NCBI RefSeq assembly: GCF_024494465.1
Contig: NZ_JAETXM010000001.1
Coordinates: 744,001 to 808,000 of the forward strand
Length of the DNA: 64,000 nucleotides
Source: Bacillus sp. V3B
GTDB taxonomy: Bacteria; Bacillota; Bacilli; Bacillales; Cytobacillaceae
Direction: 5' to 3'
Within the stretch, counting starts at the first letter, position 1. Each line of letters opens with the position of its first letter. Under the pieces are notes generated by a model. That model saw only the letters and a program-made list of their open reading frames with translations, was not told where the DNA came from and searched no databases. Below, one piece after another: positions 46,481 through 55,354 of the stretch. Both the position numbers and the translations under genes were made by a program.

Positions 46481-46517
46481 TCAACCTGTTTGATTTAGTG
46501 GAAATCAAACAGGTTGA
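46481..46517 (+). repeat. Perfect 16-bp inverted repeat between mlpA and ymxH
   Basis: TCAACCTGTTTGATTT (46481-46496) and AAATCAAACAGGTTGA (46502-46517) are exact reverse complements around a 5-base loop. Weaker outer pairing adds AATTAGAA/TTCTAAATT. There is no U-run, so it is not an obvious terminator in either direction. Confidence 0.6.
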
Positions 46518-46587
46518 GTATTCTAAATTAGCATAACATCTAGTATGAATAGAAGGAGGCTAACTGAGTAAGGGGGGGATAAAAATA

Positions 46588-46836
46588 GTGAGATTAAGTG
46601 AGTTAAGTGGGAAAGAGATCGTTGATATAAATCGAGCTGAACGTCTAGGTGTTTTAGGTCAAACTGATCTCGAAATTAATGAAAAGAACGGTCAAATTGA
46701 ATCGCTGCTTATCCCTACTTTAAAGTGGTTTGGAATGAAAAGGCATGGTGGAGAGATCCGAGTTCAATGGAATCAAATAAAAAAGATTGGCAATGATATG
46801 ATGATTATTGATATGGAGCAACAGGAAAATGAATAG
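46588..46836 (+). CDS. ymxH: YlmC/YmxH family sporulation protein
   Basis: 82-residue PRC-barrel protein with the family pattern RLSELSGKEIVDINRAERLGVLG and GGEIRVQWNQIKKIG. It belongs to the YlmC/YmxH sporulation group; the exact role is not known. GTG 46588 has AAGGGGGGG upstream. A strong terminator follows directly. Confidence 0.92.
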   Translation: MRLSELSGKEIVDINRAERLGVLGQTDLEINEKNGQIESLLIPTLKWFGMKRHGGEIRVQWNQIKKIGNDMMIIDMEQQENE

Positions 46837-46837
46837 A

Positions 46838-46870
46838 CAAAAAAGAGTGGCTTTTGTCACTCTTTTTTTT
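46838..46870 (+). terminator. Intrinsic terminator after ymxH
   Basis: AAAAAAGAGTG (46839-46849) pairs with CACTCTTTTTT, followed by a long T-run. Confidence 0.88.
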
Positions 46871-47224
46871 ATACAGCATAATACATAATAGATTCAACAA
46901 ACCGTGTAATAAATAGTTAAGGGTATTTTTCGTTAGAATAGAGGAGTTATTTTTTAAAAATAAGGCAAGACGATACGATAAGACTTTAAGGTTTATTTAG
47001 GAAAGGAGAGCAGATGGAATGCGTCACCGATTAGCTCAATATGACATATGATGTTGAAGTAGTTCTTCACATACTTCTTGGAGAATGATGCAAAAGGTTA
47101 TGTTAATGGATTAGGTTGATTAATCAATTTTGGGCTTTATATTGAGAAATAAGGCTCCCAAATACATGAGAATCATCAATAGACTTATTAACTCTAAGCC
47201 CTAATAAAAGAAGGTGAATCTTTC
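46871..47224 (+). promoter_or_regulatory. Upstream region of dpaA with a sigma-K-like promoter
   Basis: 354 bases without a gene. GTCACC (47023-47028), 16-base spacer, CATATGATG (47045-47053) fits the sigma-K pattern (GMAC then CATANNNTA) with one mismatch in the -10. In B. subtilis the dipicolinate synthase operon is expressed in the mother cell under sigma-K, so the match is meaningful. The remaining leader has no clear terminator. Confidence 0.55.
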
Positions 47225-48121
47225 ATGCTGACAGATATGCAAATTGCAATTATTGGCGGTGATGCAAGACAACTCGAAATCATTCGAAAATTAACAGAGC
47301 TGGATGCAAAGCTTTCTTTAATTGGCTTTGAACAGCTGGATCACGCCTTTACAGGTGCAACAAAGGAAAAAATAGAAGAGATTAATTTTTCACAGATAGA
47401 TGCTATTATTTTGCCAGTCGCTGGCACAAGTCTTGATGGTCATGTTGATACCATTTTTTCAAACGAAAAAGTCGTTTTATTAGAAGAAATGTTACAGAAA
47501 ACACCATCACATTGTATCGTTTTTTCTGGTATTGCTAATTCTTATTTAACAGGCATTACGGAAAGGGCCAATAGAGGACTTGTAAAATTGTTTAATAGGG
47601 ATGACGTTGCTATCTATAATTCGATTCCTACAGTAGAAGGGACTATTATGATGGCGATTCAACATACGGATTTTACGATACACGGTTCGACTGTCACTGT
47701 TCTTGGATTAGGAAGGGTAGGGATGAGCGTAGCCAGAACGTTTCACTTACTTGGAGCGAAAGTGAAAGTAGGCGCACGAAAAACAGAGCATATCGCTCGA
47801 ATTACTGAAATGGGTTTAACCCCGTTTCATTTAGATGAGATATCACATTGGGTGAAGGATACCGATATTTGCATAAACACAATCCCGCATCAAATTGTAA
47901 CGGCAAGCGTGATTTCAAAGATGCCTGTTCATACGTTAATCATTGATCTTGCATCCAAGCCAGGTGGAACTGATTTTCGTTATGCAGAAAAAAGAGGTGT
48001 TAAAGCTCTTTTAGCTCCAAGTCTTCCAGGGATTGTAGCTCCAAAAACAGCAGGTAATATACTAGCAAACGTTCTGATCCAGCTATTGCAAGATGTATAT
48101 GAGAATCGAAAGGAGATATAA
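47225..48121 (+). CDS. dpaA: Dipicolinate synthase subunit A
   Basis: With DpaB it oxidises dihydrodipicolinate to dipicolinic acid, which fills the spore core with calcium. Rossmann motif VLGLGRVGMSVARTFHLLGAKV is near residue 160; the N-terminal domain starts MLTDMQIAIIGGDARQLEIIRKL. 298 residues, as in B. subtilis SpoVFA. It is separated from dpaB by two bases. It draws on the product of DapA encoded downstream. Confidence 0.96.
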   Translation: MLTDMQIAIIGGDARQLEIIRKLTELDAKLSLIGFEQLDHAFTGATKEKIEEINFSQIDAIILPVAGTSLDGHVDTIFSNEKVVLLEEMLQKTPSHCIVFSGIANSYLTGITERANRGLVKLFNRDDVAIYNSIPTVEGTIMMAIQHTDFTIHGSTVTVLGLGRVGMSVARTFHLLGAKVKVGARKTEHIARITEMGLTPFHLDEISHWVKDTDICINTIPHQIVTASVISKMPVHTLIIDLASKPGGTDFRYAEKRGVKALLAPSLPGIVAPKTAGNILANVLIQLLQDVYENRKEI

Positions 48122-48123
48122 TT

Positions 48124-48723
48124 ATGAGTTTAAATGGAAAACGTATTGGCTTTGGTTTAACTGGTTCCCATTGCACATATGATGCTGTTTTTCCAGAAAT
48201 TGAAAAATTAGTCAATGCAGGTGCTGAAGTATTGCCTATCGTCACGTTTACGGTAAAAAATACTGAGACCCGTTTTGGTAAAGGTGAGGACTGGGTTAAA
48301 AGAATCGAGGACTTGACAGGACATAAAGTAATTGATTCTATTGTAAAGGCTGAACCATTAGGTCCCAAAATCCCTCTTGATTGTATGGTTATAGCTCCAA
48401 TGACTGGAAACTCCATGAGTAAGTTTGCCAATGCATTAACGGATTCACCGGTATTGATGGCTGCAAAAGCAACTTTAAGAAATCTAAAACCAGTAGTTTT
48501 AGGGATCTCAACAAATGATGCCTTAGGATTAAATGGTATAAATTTAATGAGATTAATGGCAACAAAAAATATATATTTTATCCCGTATGGTCAAGACGAT
48601 CCAATTAAGAAACCGAATTCAATGGTTGCCCGTATGACCATGCTATCTGAAACGATTGAAGAGGCCATAACGGGGAGACAGTTACAACCCATCATTGTCG
48701 AACGTTATAAAGATGAAAATTAG
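48124..48723 (+). CDS. dpaB: Dipicolinate synthase subunit B
   Basis: Flavoprotein-fold subunit (SpoVFB), 199 residues. It has GKRIGFGLTGSHCTYD at the N-terminus and the flavoprotein-like APMTGNSMSKFANALTDSPVLMAAKATLRN block. Mother-cell sporulation gene. It ends an apparent two-gene unit; a hairpin with T-rich tail follows 70 bases downstream. Confidence 0.96.
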   Translation: MSLNGKRIGFGLTGSHCTYDAVFPEIEKLVNAGAEVLPIVTFTVKNTETRFGKGEDWVKRIEDLTGHKVIDSIVKAEPLGPKIPLDCMVIAPMTGNSMSKFANALTDSPVLMAAKATLRNLKPVVLGISTNDALGLNGINLMRLMATKNIYFIPYGQDDPIKKPNSMVARMTMLSETIEEAITGRQLQPIIVERYKDEN

Positions 48724-48793
48724 TTTTTCCTAGAAAAGTATATTTGTTTAATGATGGATTATGTTAAAATAAATGTTAATATAATAGAAAGAT

Positions 48794-48824
48794 GGCGAAA
48801 GGTTTATTACCTCGCCTTCTTTTG
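48794..48824 (+). terminator. Hairpin after dpaB
   Basis: GGCG (48794-48797)...GGT/ACC...CGCC (48813-48816) followed by TTCTTTT. Likely terminator. Confidence 0.6.
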
Positions 48825-48966
48825 TATGAAGAAAAGGGACTTAGGGAACTAAAACTTAGATTCCCACCCAATTTGCATAAATAAAGTAGAGTGTAGACAA
48901 ATTGCGCTATATAATAAAGTATAGCTAGTTAGTCATATTTTTACCGTATTGGAAGGGGAGCAAAGA

Positions 48967-50016
48967 ATGGAACAGAGAAAAGGATTCCACGTAGCAGTAG
49001 TCGGAGCAACAGGAGCAGTCGGGCAACAAATGATTAAAACATTGGAAAATAGACAATTTCCAATCTCACAATTAACCTTGTTATCTTCCGCTCGTTCAGC
49101 GGGTAAAAAAGTGCAAGTGAATGGAGCTGAATATACAGTTCAAGAAGCAAAACCGGAAAGTTTTAAAGGTGTGGATATTGCTTTATTTAGCGCTGGTGGA
49201 AGTATATCAAAAGAGTTAGCTCCACACGCGGTACAACACGGAGCTATCGTTGTAGATAATACGAGTGCTTACCGTATGGATGAAAATGTACCTCTCGTTG
49301 TACCTGAAGTGAACGAAAATGACCTTTTGAATCATAATGGAATTATTGCAAATCCAAACTGTTCAACCATTCAAATGGTTGTTGCCTTGGAGCCAATTCG
49401 TGAAAAATTCGGCCTTAATAAAGTAGTTGTTTCTACTTATCAGGCTGTCTCTGGTTCTGGAGCAGTAGCGGTTGAGGAATTGACAGAGCAATCAAAAGCA
49501 ATCTTAAATAATGAAGCATTTGAGCCAACCATTCTACCGGTCAAAGGGGATAAAAAGCACTATCAAATTGCGTTTAATGCGATCCCACAAATCGATGTAT
49601 TTCAAGATAATGGCTTTACCTATGAAGAAATGAAAATGATTAATGAAACGAAAAAAATTATGCATGATCCGGAATTAAGTGTAGCAGCTACTTGTGTTCG
49701 TATCCCAGTAGCAGTAGGTCATTCTGAATCAGTTTATATCGAAATCGGAAGTGAAAGTGTGACGGCACAGGATTTGAAAGATCTTTTAGTGAATGCTCAA
49801 GGTGTTGTTCTTCAAGACGATCCTGAAAACCAACTATACCCAATGCCAGCTGATTCTGTTGGTAAAAATGATGTGTTTGTTGGTCGTATTCGAAAAGATT
49901 TAGACGAAGAAAAGGGCTTCCATCTATGGGTTGTTTCTGACAACTTATTAAAAGGTGCGGCTTGGAATTCGGTTCAAATTGCAGAAAGTTTAATTAAACT
50001 TGGCTTAGTAAAATAA
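48967..50016 (+). CDS. asd: Aspartate-semialdehyde dehydrogenase
   Basis: NADPH-dependent reduction of aspartyl phosphate to aspartate semialdehyde, feeding lysine, diaminopimelate, methionine and threonine. NADP loop [10 protein letters not shown] (residues 11-20) and catalytic Cys132 ([10 protein letters not shown]) are visible. ATG 48967 after GAAGGGGAG is chosen over TTG 48949, giving 349 residues. Its neighbours dapG and dapA make it part of the diaminopimelate/dipicolinate supply. Confidence 0.96.
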   Translation: MEQRKGFHVAVVGATGAVGQQMIKTLENRQFPISQLTLLSSARSAGKKVQVNGAEYTVQEAKPESFKGVDIALFSAGGSISKELAPHAVQHGAIVVDNTSAYRMDENVPLVVPEVNENDLLNHNGIIANPNCSTIQMVVALEPIREKFGLNKVVVSTYQAVSGSGAVAVEELTEQSKAILNNEAFEPTILPVKGDKKHYQIAFNAIPQIDVFQDNGFTYEEMKMINETKKIMHDPELSVAATCVRIPVAVGHSESVYIEIGSESVTAQDLKDLLVNAQGVVLQDDPENQLYPMPADSVGKNDVFVGRIRKDLDEEKGFHLWVVSDNLLKGAAWNSVQIAESLIKLGLVK

Positions 50017-50200
50017 AATATTTTTATCTAGTCTACAATGAAAGGCTTTGCTTCATCACGAATAGATACAGATAGATACTTCTTTCGGACGAACTAGAAC
50101 GAATCGTAATAATAGATATTGCTAACTATGGATCAAAATCATGATGAACAAAGGCAATATATTAAGAGTCCGTTCTATAATGGATTTTAGAGGTGTTACG

Positions 50201-51430
50201 ATGAAAATAATCGTCCAAAAGTTCGGCGGAACATCGGTTCGTGATGAGAAAGGCCGCCAATATGCAAAAAAACATATTCGATCTGTGTTAGATGAAGGAT
50301 TTAAAGTAGTTGTGGTTGTATCAGCTATGGGAAGAAAAGGTGATCCCTATGCAACAGATACACTACTCTCATTAGTAAAGGATTCAGCTAGCTTAATTAG
50401 TAATCGTGAGATGGACTTATTACTGTCATGTGGAGAAGTCATTTCGAGCATTGTTTTTACAAATCTGCTATTGCAAGAAGGTGTAAAGGCAACAGCAATG
50501 ACAGGGGCACAAGCAGGCTTTCGTACAAATTATGATCATACGAATGCAAAAATTGTTGAGATGAAGTGTGAACGACTGATAAAAGCATTGGATGATTACG
50601 ATGTAGTGGTTGTCGCCGGATTTCAGGGGATGGCAAGTAATGGAGATGTGACAACGATTGGTAGAGGGGGAAGCGATACATCAGCCGCAGCACTGGGTTC
50701 AGCTCTTCAGGCGGAGCGAATTGATATTTTTACTGATGTAGACGGTATTATGACAGCCGATCCACGTATCGCAGAAAATGCACGGTCTCTACCAGTTGTC
50801 ACATATACTGAAGTTTGTAATATGGCTTATCAAGGGGCTAAAGTTATTCATCCACGTGCCGTTGAAATTGCTATGCAAGCCAAAGTGCCGATTCGAATTC
50901 GTTCAACGTATTCTGAGAATCCAGGTACGTTGGTCACATCGGTATCACGTCTTAGTCGTGGTAATGTGTTAAAAGAACGTGTAGTGACAGGAATCGCCCA
51001 TTTGTCAAATATTACCCAAATTAAGGTGTTTGCTAAAAAAGATCAGTATGATTTACAGGCAGAAGTATTTAAAGCGATGGCTAATGAAAAAATTAGTGTC
51101 GATTTTATCAATATTTCTCCTAACCAGGTTGTCTATACGGTTATAGAAGGAATGGCCGATAGAGCAATTTCCATTCTTCGTAGTCTCGGACATGAGCCAG
51201 CGAGTGAACGTGATTGTGCAAAAGTATCTGTGGTTGGAGCAGGTATGGCGGGTGTTCCTGGAGTAACGTCTAAAATTGTTAGTGCATTGTCTGAAGAGGG
51301 GATAAGAATTCTTCAATCGGCTGATAGTCATACAACGATTTGGGTGCTTGTTAAGCAAGAAGACTTGTCTAATGCCATCAATTCTTTGCATAGTGCGTTT
51401 GAATTAGAAAAAGAACCATTTGAATTATGA
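50201..51430 (+). CDS. dapG: Aspartokinase I (diaminopimelate-sensitive type)
   Basis: First step of the aspartate pathway. KIIVQKFGGTSV at the N-terminus and the GRGGSDTSAAALGSAL block define the kinase. Two ACT domains follow in the C-terminal third (ITQIKVFAKKDQYDLQAEVF and VSVVGAGMAGVPGV). It has 409 residues against 404 for B. subtilis DapG. ATG 50201 has AGAGGTG upstream; a longer frame from 50141 is unsupported. No lysine riboswitch is visible, consistent with DapG rather than LysC. Confidence 0.94.
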   Translation: MKIIVQKFGGTSVRDEKGRQYAKKHIRSVLDEGFKVVVVVSAMGRKGDPYATDTLLSLVKDSASLISNREMDLLLSCGEVISSIVFTNLLLQEGVKATAMTGAQAGFRTNYDHTNAKIVEMKCERLIKALDDYDVVVVAGFQGMASNGDVTTIGRGGSDTSAAALGSALQAERIDIFTDVDGIMTADPRIAENARSLPVVTYTEVCNMAYQGAKVIHPRAVEIAMQAKVPIRIRSTYSENPGTLVTSVSRLSRGNVLKERVVTGIAHLSNITQIKVFAKKDQYDLQAEVFKAMANEKISVDFINISPNQVVYTVIEGMADRAISILRSLGHEPASERDCAKVSVVGAGMAGVPGVTSKIVSALSEEGIRILQSADSHTTIWVLVKQEDLSNAINSLHSAFELEKEPFEL

Positions 51431-51467
51431 AAGATCGGATTATTAAGTGATTAGAAGGAGTGGTCGT

Positions 51468-52340
51468 ATGGTACGGTTTGGTCGAGTTTCTACGGCAATG
51501 GTAACCCCATTTGATAGTAAAGGCCATATCGATTTTCCAAAAACTGAGCAACTCATTAATTATTTAATAGACAATGGAACGGAATCCCTTGTTGTATCAG
51601 GAACAACTGGAGAATCACCTACATTGTCTAAAGAAGAAAAAATCGCTCTTTTTGAGCATGTTGTAAAAGTAGTAGATAAACGTATTCCAGTCATCGCAGG
51701 GACTGGAAGTTACAACACTTATGAATCAATTGAACTGACAAAGAAAGCTGAACAAATTGGTGTCGATGGAATCATGCTTGTTGCACCATACTATAATAAA
51801 CCGAATCAAGAGGGACTTTACCAACATTTTAAAGCGGTTGCTGAATGCACTTCTTTACCGATTTTATTATATAATATTCCTGGTAGGTCGGTCGTGAATA
51901 TTGAACCAGAAACGATTATTCGTCTCTCGGAAATCAGCAACATTGTTGCTGTAAAGGAAGCAAGCGGCAATTTAAATAATATGACCAAAATGATTGCCAA
52001 CACTTCAGAGGAATTTGAGCTTTATACAGGGGATGATGGTCTAACACTTCCAGTGCTGGCGATTGGTGGAGCAGGTGTGATTTCTGTTGCATCACATGTG
52101 ATTGGAAATGAAATGCAAGATTTGATTACTAAGTTTTTACAAGGTGATATAAATGGAGCATCTAAGCTTCATCAACAGCTTCTCCCAATTATGGAAGGTT
52201 TGTTTGCAGCACCTAATCCTGTGCCAGTTAAAACAGCTCTACAACTAAAAGGATTGGATGTTGGACCTGTCCGACTTCCGCTTGTCCCTTTAACAGAACG
52301 TGAACGAGCAGAGTTGATTCGTCTATTACAAGCAGAATAA
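51468..52340 (+). CDS. dapA: 4-hydroxy-tetrahydrodipicolinate synthase
   Basis: Condenses pyruvate with aspartate semialdehyde, the branch point to diaminopimelate and dipicolinate. Schiff-base Lys163 lies in IVAVKEASGN; GTTGES (residues 46-51) and YNIPGRS are also present. ATG 51468 after AGAAGGAG gives 290 residues, exactly the B. subtilis length. It ends the asd-dapG-dapA unit before a strong terminator. Confidence 0.97.
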   Translation: MVRFGRVSTAMVTPFDSKGHIDFPKTEQLINYLIDNGTESLVVSGTTGESPTLSKEEKIALFEHVVKVVDKRIPVIAGTGSYNTYESIELTKKAEQIGVDGIMLVAPYYNKPNQEGLYQHFKAVAECTSLPILLYNIPGRSVVNIEPETIIRLSEISNIVAVKEASGNLNNMTKMIANTSEEFELYTGDDGLTLPVLAIGGAGVISVASHVIGNEMQDLITKFLQGDINGASKLHQQLLPIMEGLFAAPNPVPVKTALQLKGLDVGPVRLPLVPLTERERAELIRLLQAE

Positions 52341-52342
52341 TA

Positions 52343-52381
52343 AAAAACCTCAGCGGTATCTTGAACTGCTGAGGTTTTTGT
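52343..52381 (+). terminator. Intrinsic terminator after dapA
   Basis: AAAAACCTCAGC and GCTGAGGTTTTT form a 12-bp stem with a 13-nt loop. Confidence 0.9.
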
Positions 52382-52423
52382 ATTTGAAACTTCCCCGTCC
52401 AACTACCTCCACATTTAGTAGTT

Positions 52424-52558
52424 ATCCAGCTACAGTTGCTTGGGACTCGAGAGCTTAAGCTTGTGGTCCCTAATCGAGCCACTTTCGCATTTTGGTATTG
52501 TCCAGCTAAAGTGGTTAGCTACTCGAGGTCATAAGCTGAGCAAGCCACTTTCGCATTT
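52424..52558 (+). repeat. Two tandem degenerate intergenic repeats
   Basis: Unit A (52424-52492) and unit B (52498-52558) both begin TCCAGCTA, contain ACTCGAG and TAAGCT, and end GCCACTTTCGCATTT. Inverted segments within each can form a hairpin. This resembles the frequent Bacillus intergenic repeat with a GTCCAGCTCC...CTCGAGG...GCGCTTTCGC pattern. They lie between the dapA terminator and the rnjB promoter. Confidence 0.7.
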
Positions 52559-52563
52559 CATAG

Positions 52564-52593
52564 TTGTAAAGGTTTTCTGATTTCAAGTATAAT
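52564..52593 (+). promoter_or_regulatory. Likely promoter of rnjB
   Basis: TTGTAA (52564-52569), 18-base spacer, TATAAT (52588-52593), 50 bases before the rnjB start. Confidence 0.6.
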
Positions 52594-52643
52594 GAGTATA
52601 TCTGATCTCGGTCGGCGTATTACAACATAGGAGGAAGCTTGAT

Positions 52644-54314
52644 TTGAAGAAAACAGAAAATAAGAGTATTAAGTTAGTAGCTGTTGGGGGAGTCGATGAA
52701 ATCGGCAAAAATATGTACATTGTGGAAGTCGATGAAGACATATTTGTGATTGATGCCGGTTTAATGTTTCCGGAAAATGAAATGTTCGGAATTGATATGG
52801 TCATCCCTGATTTTAGCTATTTAATTCAAAATGAAAGTAGAGTAAAAGGGATCTTTTTAACACATGGTCATGAAGATCATATAGGGGCACTTTCTTATCT
52901 TCTTCGTGAGATAGATATTCCTATCTATGCTACAAAGTTAACAATTGCGTTTGCCCAAACAAAGATGAAAGAACAAGATTTTCAACAAAAAGCAAAATTT
53001 ATTGAAGTTACATCGGATTCAGTGATTGAGTTTGACTCGGTTTCGGTTTCTTTTTTTAAAACCAATCACAGCATCCCTGGTTCGGTTGCCATTTGTATTC
53101 ACACTTCAGACGGCGTAATTGTTCATACTGGTGATTTCAAGTTTGACCAATCTGCTAGCGACTTATACAAACCTGAAATAGGAAAGATGGCAAAAATTGG
53201 TGGAGAGGGTGTACTATGTTTATTGTCAGATAGTACAGATGCTGAAAAAACAGGTTATACCCCTTCAGAAGCTGTCGTTGCTCGGGAAATGAATGATGCA
53301 TTTTATAATGCCAAGGGACGGATTATTGCTGCTTGTTTTGCATCTGATTTAAATCGTATTCAGCATATTTTTGATGCAGCCTATGAAAGTAGACGTAAGG
53401 TTGCGATTGTAGGGAAAAGTTTACAGCGTATTTTTGATATTGTGATTAAATTGGAATATTTGCATGTTCATGATGAAATTATTATTCCTGTTTCAGAAAT
53501 TCAGAACCATCCCGATAATGAGATCGTTGTTTTAACAACAGGTCGCCAAGGTGAACCAATTGAAGCTTTACAAAAAATGGTGAAAAAAACGCATAAGTAC
53601 GTAAATATTCAAAAAGGAGACACCGTTGTATTGGCTGTTTCTGTCATTCGAGGGAATGAGATTTTTATATCTAGAACAGTTGATATGTTATTCCGTGCCG
53701 GTGCTATTGTGTTAGGTGGAAAAAACGCTTACCATACATCCAGTCATGCAAGTCAAGAAGAATTAAAATTTATGATTAATATGATGACTCCAAAGTTCTT
53801 TATTCCGATTCATGGTGAATATAAAATGTTGAAAGCTCATGCAAAAGTTGCTAAGGATTGCGGCTTGACCGATGATCGTATATATATTCCTGAAAAAGGA
53901 GAAATAGTGGAGTTGAAAAATGACCGTATCCGTCCATCGGGGCGCATCTCTGCTGGAAATGTGCTGATTGATGGAAGTGGAATTGGTGATGTTGGAAATA
54001 TTGTCTTAAGAGACCGTAAGCTATTATCACAGGATGGAATTCTTATTATTGTTGTCACATTAAATAAGAGAGAAAAGAAAATTTCTTCAGGTCCTGAGAT
54101 TATTTCAAGAGGGTTCGTCTATGTTAGGGAATCAGAAAAGTTGCTTGAAGAGGCATCGAATCGAGTGCGTGATATTGTTGAGCAGAGTATTTCAAGAGAC
54201 TCTTTTGATTGGTCAGTGATTAAACAGAACATGCGTGATTGTCTAAACCAATACCTATATGAGAAAACAAAACGGAGACCAATGATCCTACCAATCATTA
54301 TGGAAGTGAGATAA
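52644..54314 (+). CDS. rnjB: Ribonuclease J2
   Basis: Beta-CASP metallo-beta-lactamase ribonuclease; RNase J1/J2 act in mRNA turnover and rRNA processing. Location after dapA marks it as rnjB. The metal site is complete: HGHEDH at residues 74-79, NHSIPGSVAI, TGDFKFDQ, and HTSSHASQEEL with IPIHGEYKM in the C-terminal part. B. subtilis RNase J2, as I recall it, has a degenerate HGHDEN-type motif, so this protein may be a better nuclease. 556 residues. TTG start at 52644 with GGAGGAAG upstream. Confidence 0.94.
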   Translation: MKKTENKSIKLVAVGGVDEIGKNMYIVEVDEDIFVIDAGLMFPENEMFGIDMVIPDFSYLIQNESRVKGIFLTHGHEDHIGALSYLLREIDIPIYATKLTIAFAQTKMKEQDFQQKAKFIEVTSDSVIEFDSVSVSFFKTNHSIPGSVAICIHTSDGVIVHTGDFKFDQSASDLYKPEIGKMAKIGGEGVLCLLSDSTDAEKTGYTPSEAVVAREMNDAFYNAKGRIIAACFASDLNRIQHIFDAAYESRRKVAIVGKSLQRIFDIVIKLEYLHVHDEIIIPVSEIQNHPDNEIVVLTTGRQGEPIEALQKMVKKTHKYVNIQKGDTVVLAVSVIRGNEIFISRTVDMLFRAGAIVLGGKNAYHTSSHASQEELKFMINMMTPKFFIPIHGEYKMLKAHAKVAKDCGLTDDRIYIPEKGEIVELKNDRIRPSGRISAGNVLIDGSGIGDVGNIVLRDRKLLSQDGILIIVVTLNKREKKISSGPEIISRGFVYVRESEKLLEEASNRVRDIVEQSISRDSFDWSVIKQNMRDCLNQYLYEKTKRRPMILPIIMEVR

Positions 54315-54339
54315 AAGACAATTAGAAAAACCAATTGAA

Positions 54340-54382
54340 TTTAAAACGGCCTATTCGTAAATACGAATAGGCCGTTTTAAAT
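54340..54382. terminator. Bidirectional terminator after rnjB
   Basis: TTTAAAACGGCCTATTCG and CGAATAGGCCGTTTTAAA form an 18-bp stem with A- and T-runs on the two sides, so it could work in both directions. Confidence 0.85.
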
Positions 54383-54494
54383 TTCATAGGAACTATATTT
54401 CTACAAAAGGTTCAATTATTTCATTTATAGTGTCAGAAATAGTTATAATAGAGAATATATAGTGACTATACTTTTGTTTTCCGGAGGTGAACAG

Positions 54495-55112
54495 GTGAAT
54501 ATATCGAAAGTAATCGAGAAATTGAATGGTAGGCAATCTTCTATTCTCGGATATGAAGAACTTCTTAAATATGCAGTACTTCTTCCTCTTATTGAAGTTG
54601 AAAATGAAACACATATTTTATTTGAAGTCAGGTCAATGAGTTTACGCAGGCAGCCTGGTGAAATATGTTTTCCAGGTGGTAAACTTGAACAAGCAGAAAG
54701 TCAAAAACAATGTGCCATACGTGAAACATCGGAAGAGCTAGGGATCGTTGAATCAGCTATAACAGATGTTATTCCACTAGATTTTATGTTAAATGCTTCT
54801 AGTAATATTATTTATCCCTTTGTTGGTAGGGTAATAAATCCTGAGAGGATAAATCCAAATAAGTCTGAAGTAGAGGAGATCTTTACGGTTCCTTTATCCT
54901 TTTTCCAAAGTACAAAGCCGAAGATCCATAAAATCTATTTTCAAATTGTGCCTGAAGAGGGATTTCCTTTTGAGTTGATTACTGGAGGGGAAAATTATAA
55001 ATGGCAAACACGACATACGAATGAACATTTTTATCAGTATAACGGAAAGGTGATTTGGGGGTTAACAGCCAAAATATTGATCCACTTTTTATCTTTATTG
55101 GATAATGATTAA
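54495..55112 (+). CDS. Nudix hydrolase, CoA pyrophosphatase type
   Basis: Likely hydrolyses CoA or acyl-CoA to phosphopantetheine and ADP. The Nudix box G-x5-E-x7-RE-x-x-EE-x-G is complete (GKLEQAE, then SQKQCAI, RETSEELGI), and the preceding RRQPGEICFPGG matches the NudL/YeaB subgroup signature. GTG 54495 with GGAGGTG upstream gives 205 residues. It is the first gene of the accessory region between rnjB and tepA and has its own terminator. It may be independent of the catabolic genes that follow. Confidence 0.88.
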   Translation: MNISKVIEKLNGRQSSILGYEELLKYAVLLPLIEVENETHILFEVRSMSLRRQPGEICFPGGKLEQAESQKQCAIRETSEELGIVESAITDVIPLDFMLNASSNIIYPFVGRVINPERINPNKSEVEEIFTVPLSFFQSTKPKIHKIYFQIVPEEGFPFELITGGENYKWQTRHTNEHFYQYNGKVIWGLTAKILIHFLSLLDND

Positions 55113-55146
55113 TGCTAGAGCTCTCCATTTACACAACTTAAATAGC

Positions 55147-55198
55147 TAAAAAACCAAGTAAAGTTAAGTTTTCTATACTTAATTTCACTTGGTTTTTA
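55147..55198 (+). terminator. Intrinsic terminator after the Nudix gene
   Basis: AAAAACCAAGT...CTTAAC-type long hairpin: AACCAAGT...ACTTGGTT closing stem with inner AAGTTAAG/CTTAATTT pairing, then TTTTT. Confidence 0.8.
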
Positions 55199-55203
55199 TG
55201 ATG

Positions 55204-55331
55204 AAAATTACTTTTGTTCCGCATAGAGTAATAATGACGTTGTATGTGGGAAAAGAAAACGTTATCATAATTATTATAAATAGAAAATTTAGAATTTAGT
55301 GATTATTTCTAATGGAAACAAAAGTAATTTT
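55204..55331 (+). repeat. Long inverted repeat pair upstream of the dioxygenase pseudogene
   Basis: AAAATTACTTTTGTTCC (55204-55220) and GGAAACAAAAGTAATTTT (55314-55331) are reverse complements apart from one extra A. The 93-base interior is AT-rich and holds a cre-like site. It may be a small MITE-like element or an operator/looping pair. Confidence 0.6.
55254..55267 (+). promoter_or_regulatory. cre-like catabolite control site
   Basis: AGAAAACGTTATCA matches the CcpA box TGWAANCGNTNWCA at 13 of 14 positions; only the first T is replaced by A. It lies about 90 bases before the dioxygenase start, where CcpA control of a catabolic gene would be expected. Confidence 0.55.
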
Positions 55332-55354
55332 GACAAACAGGGGAGGAATTATTA

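Noticed and set aside
47014-47034. Six-codon leader peptide before dpaA with ribosome binding site AAAGGAG
   Set aside because: It overlaps the -35 of the sigma-K-like promoter, so the main transcript would start downstream of it. Too short to support.
50017-50200. Lysine riboswitch or T-box before dapG
   Set aside because: No lysine-element or T-box conserved sequence is visible in the 184-base gap. The DapG-type kinase is not expected to need one.
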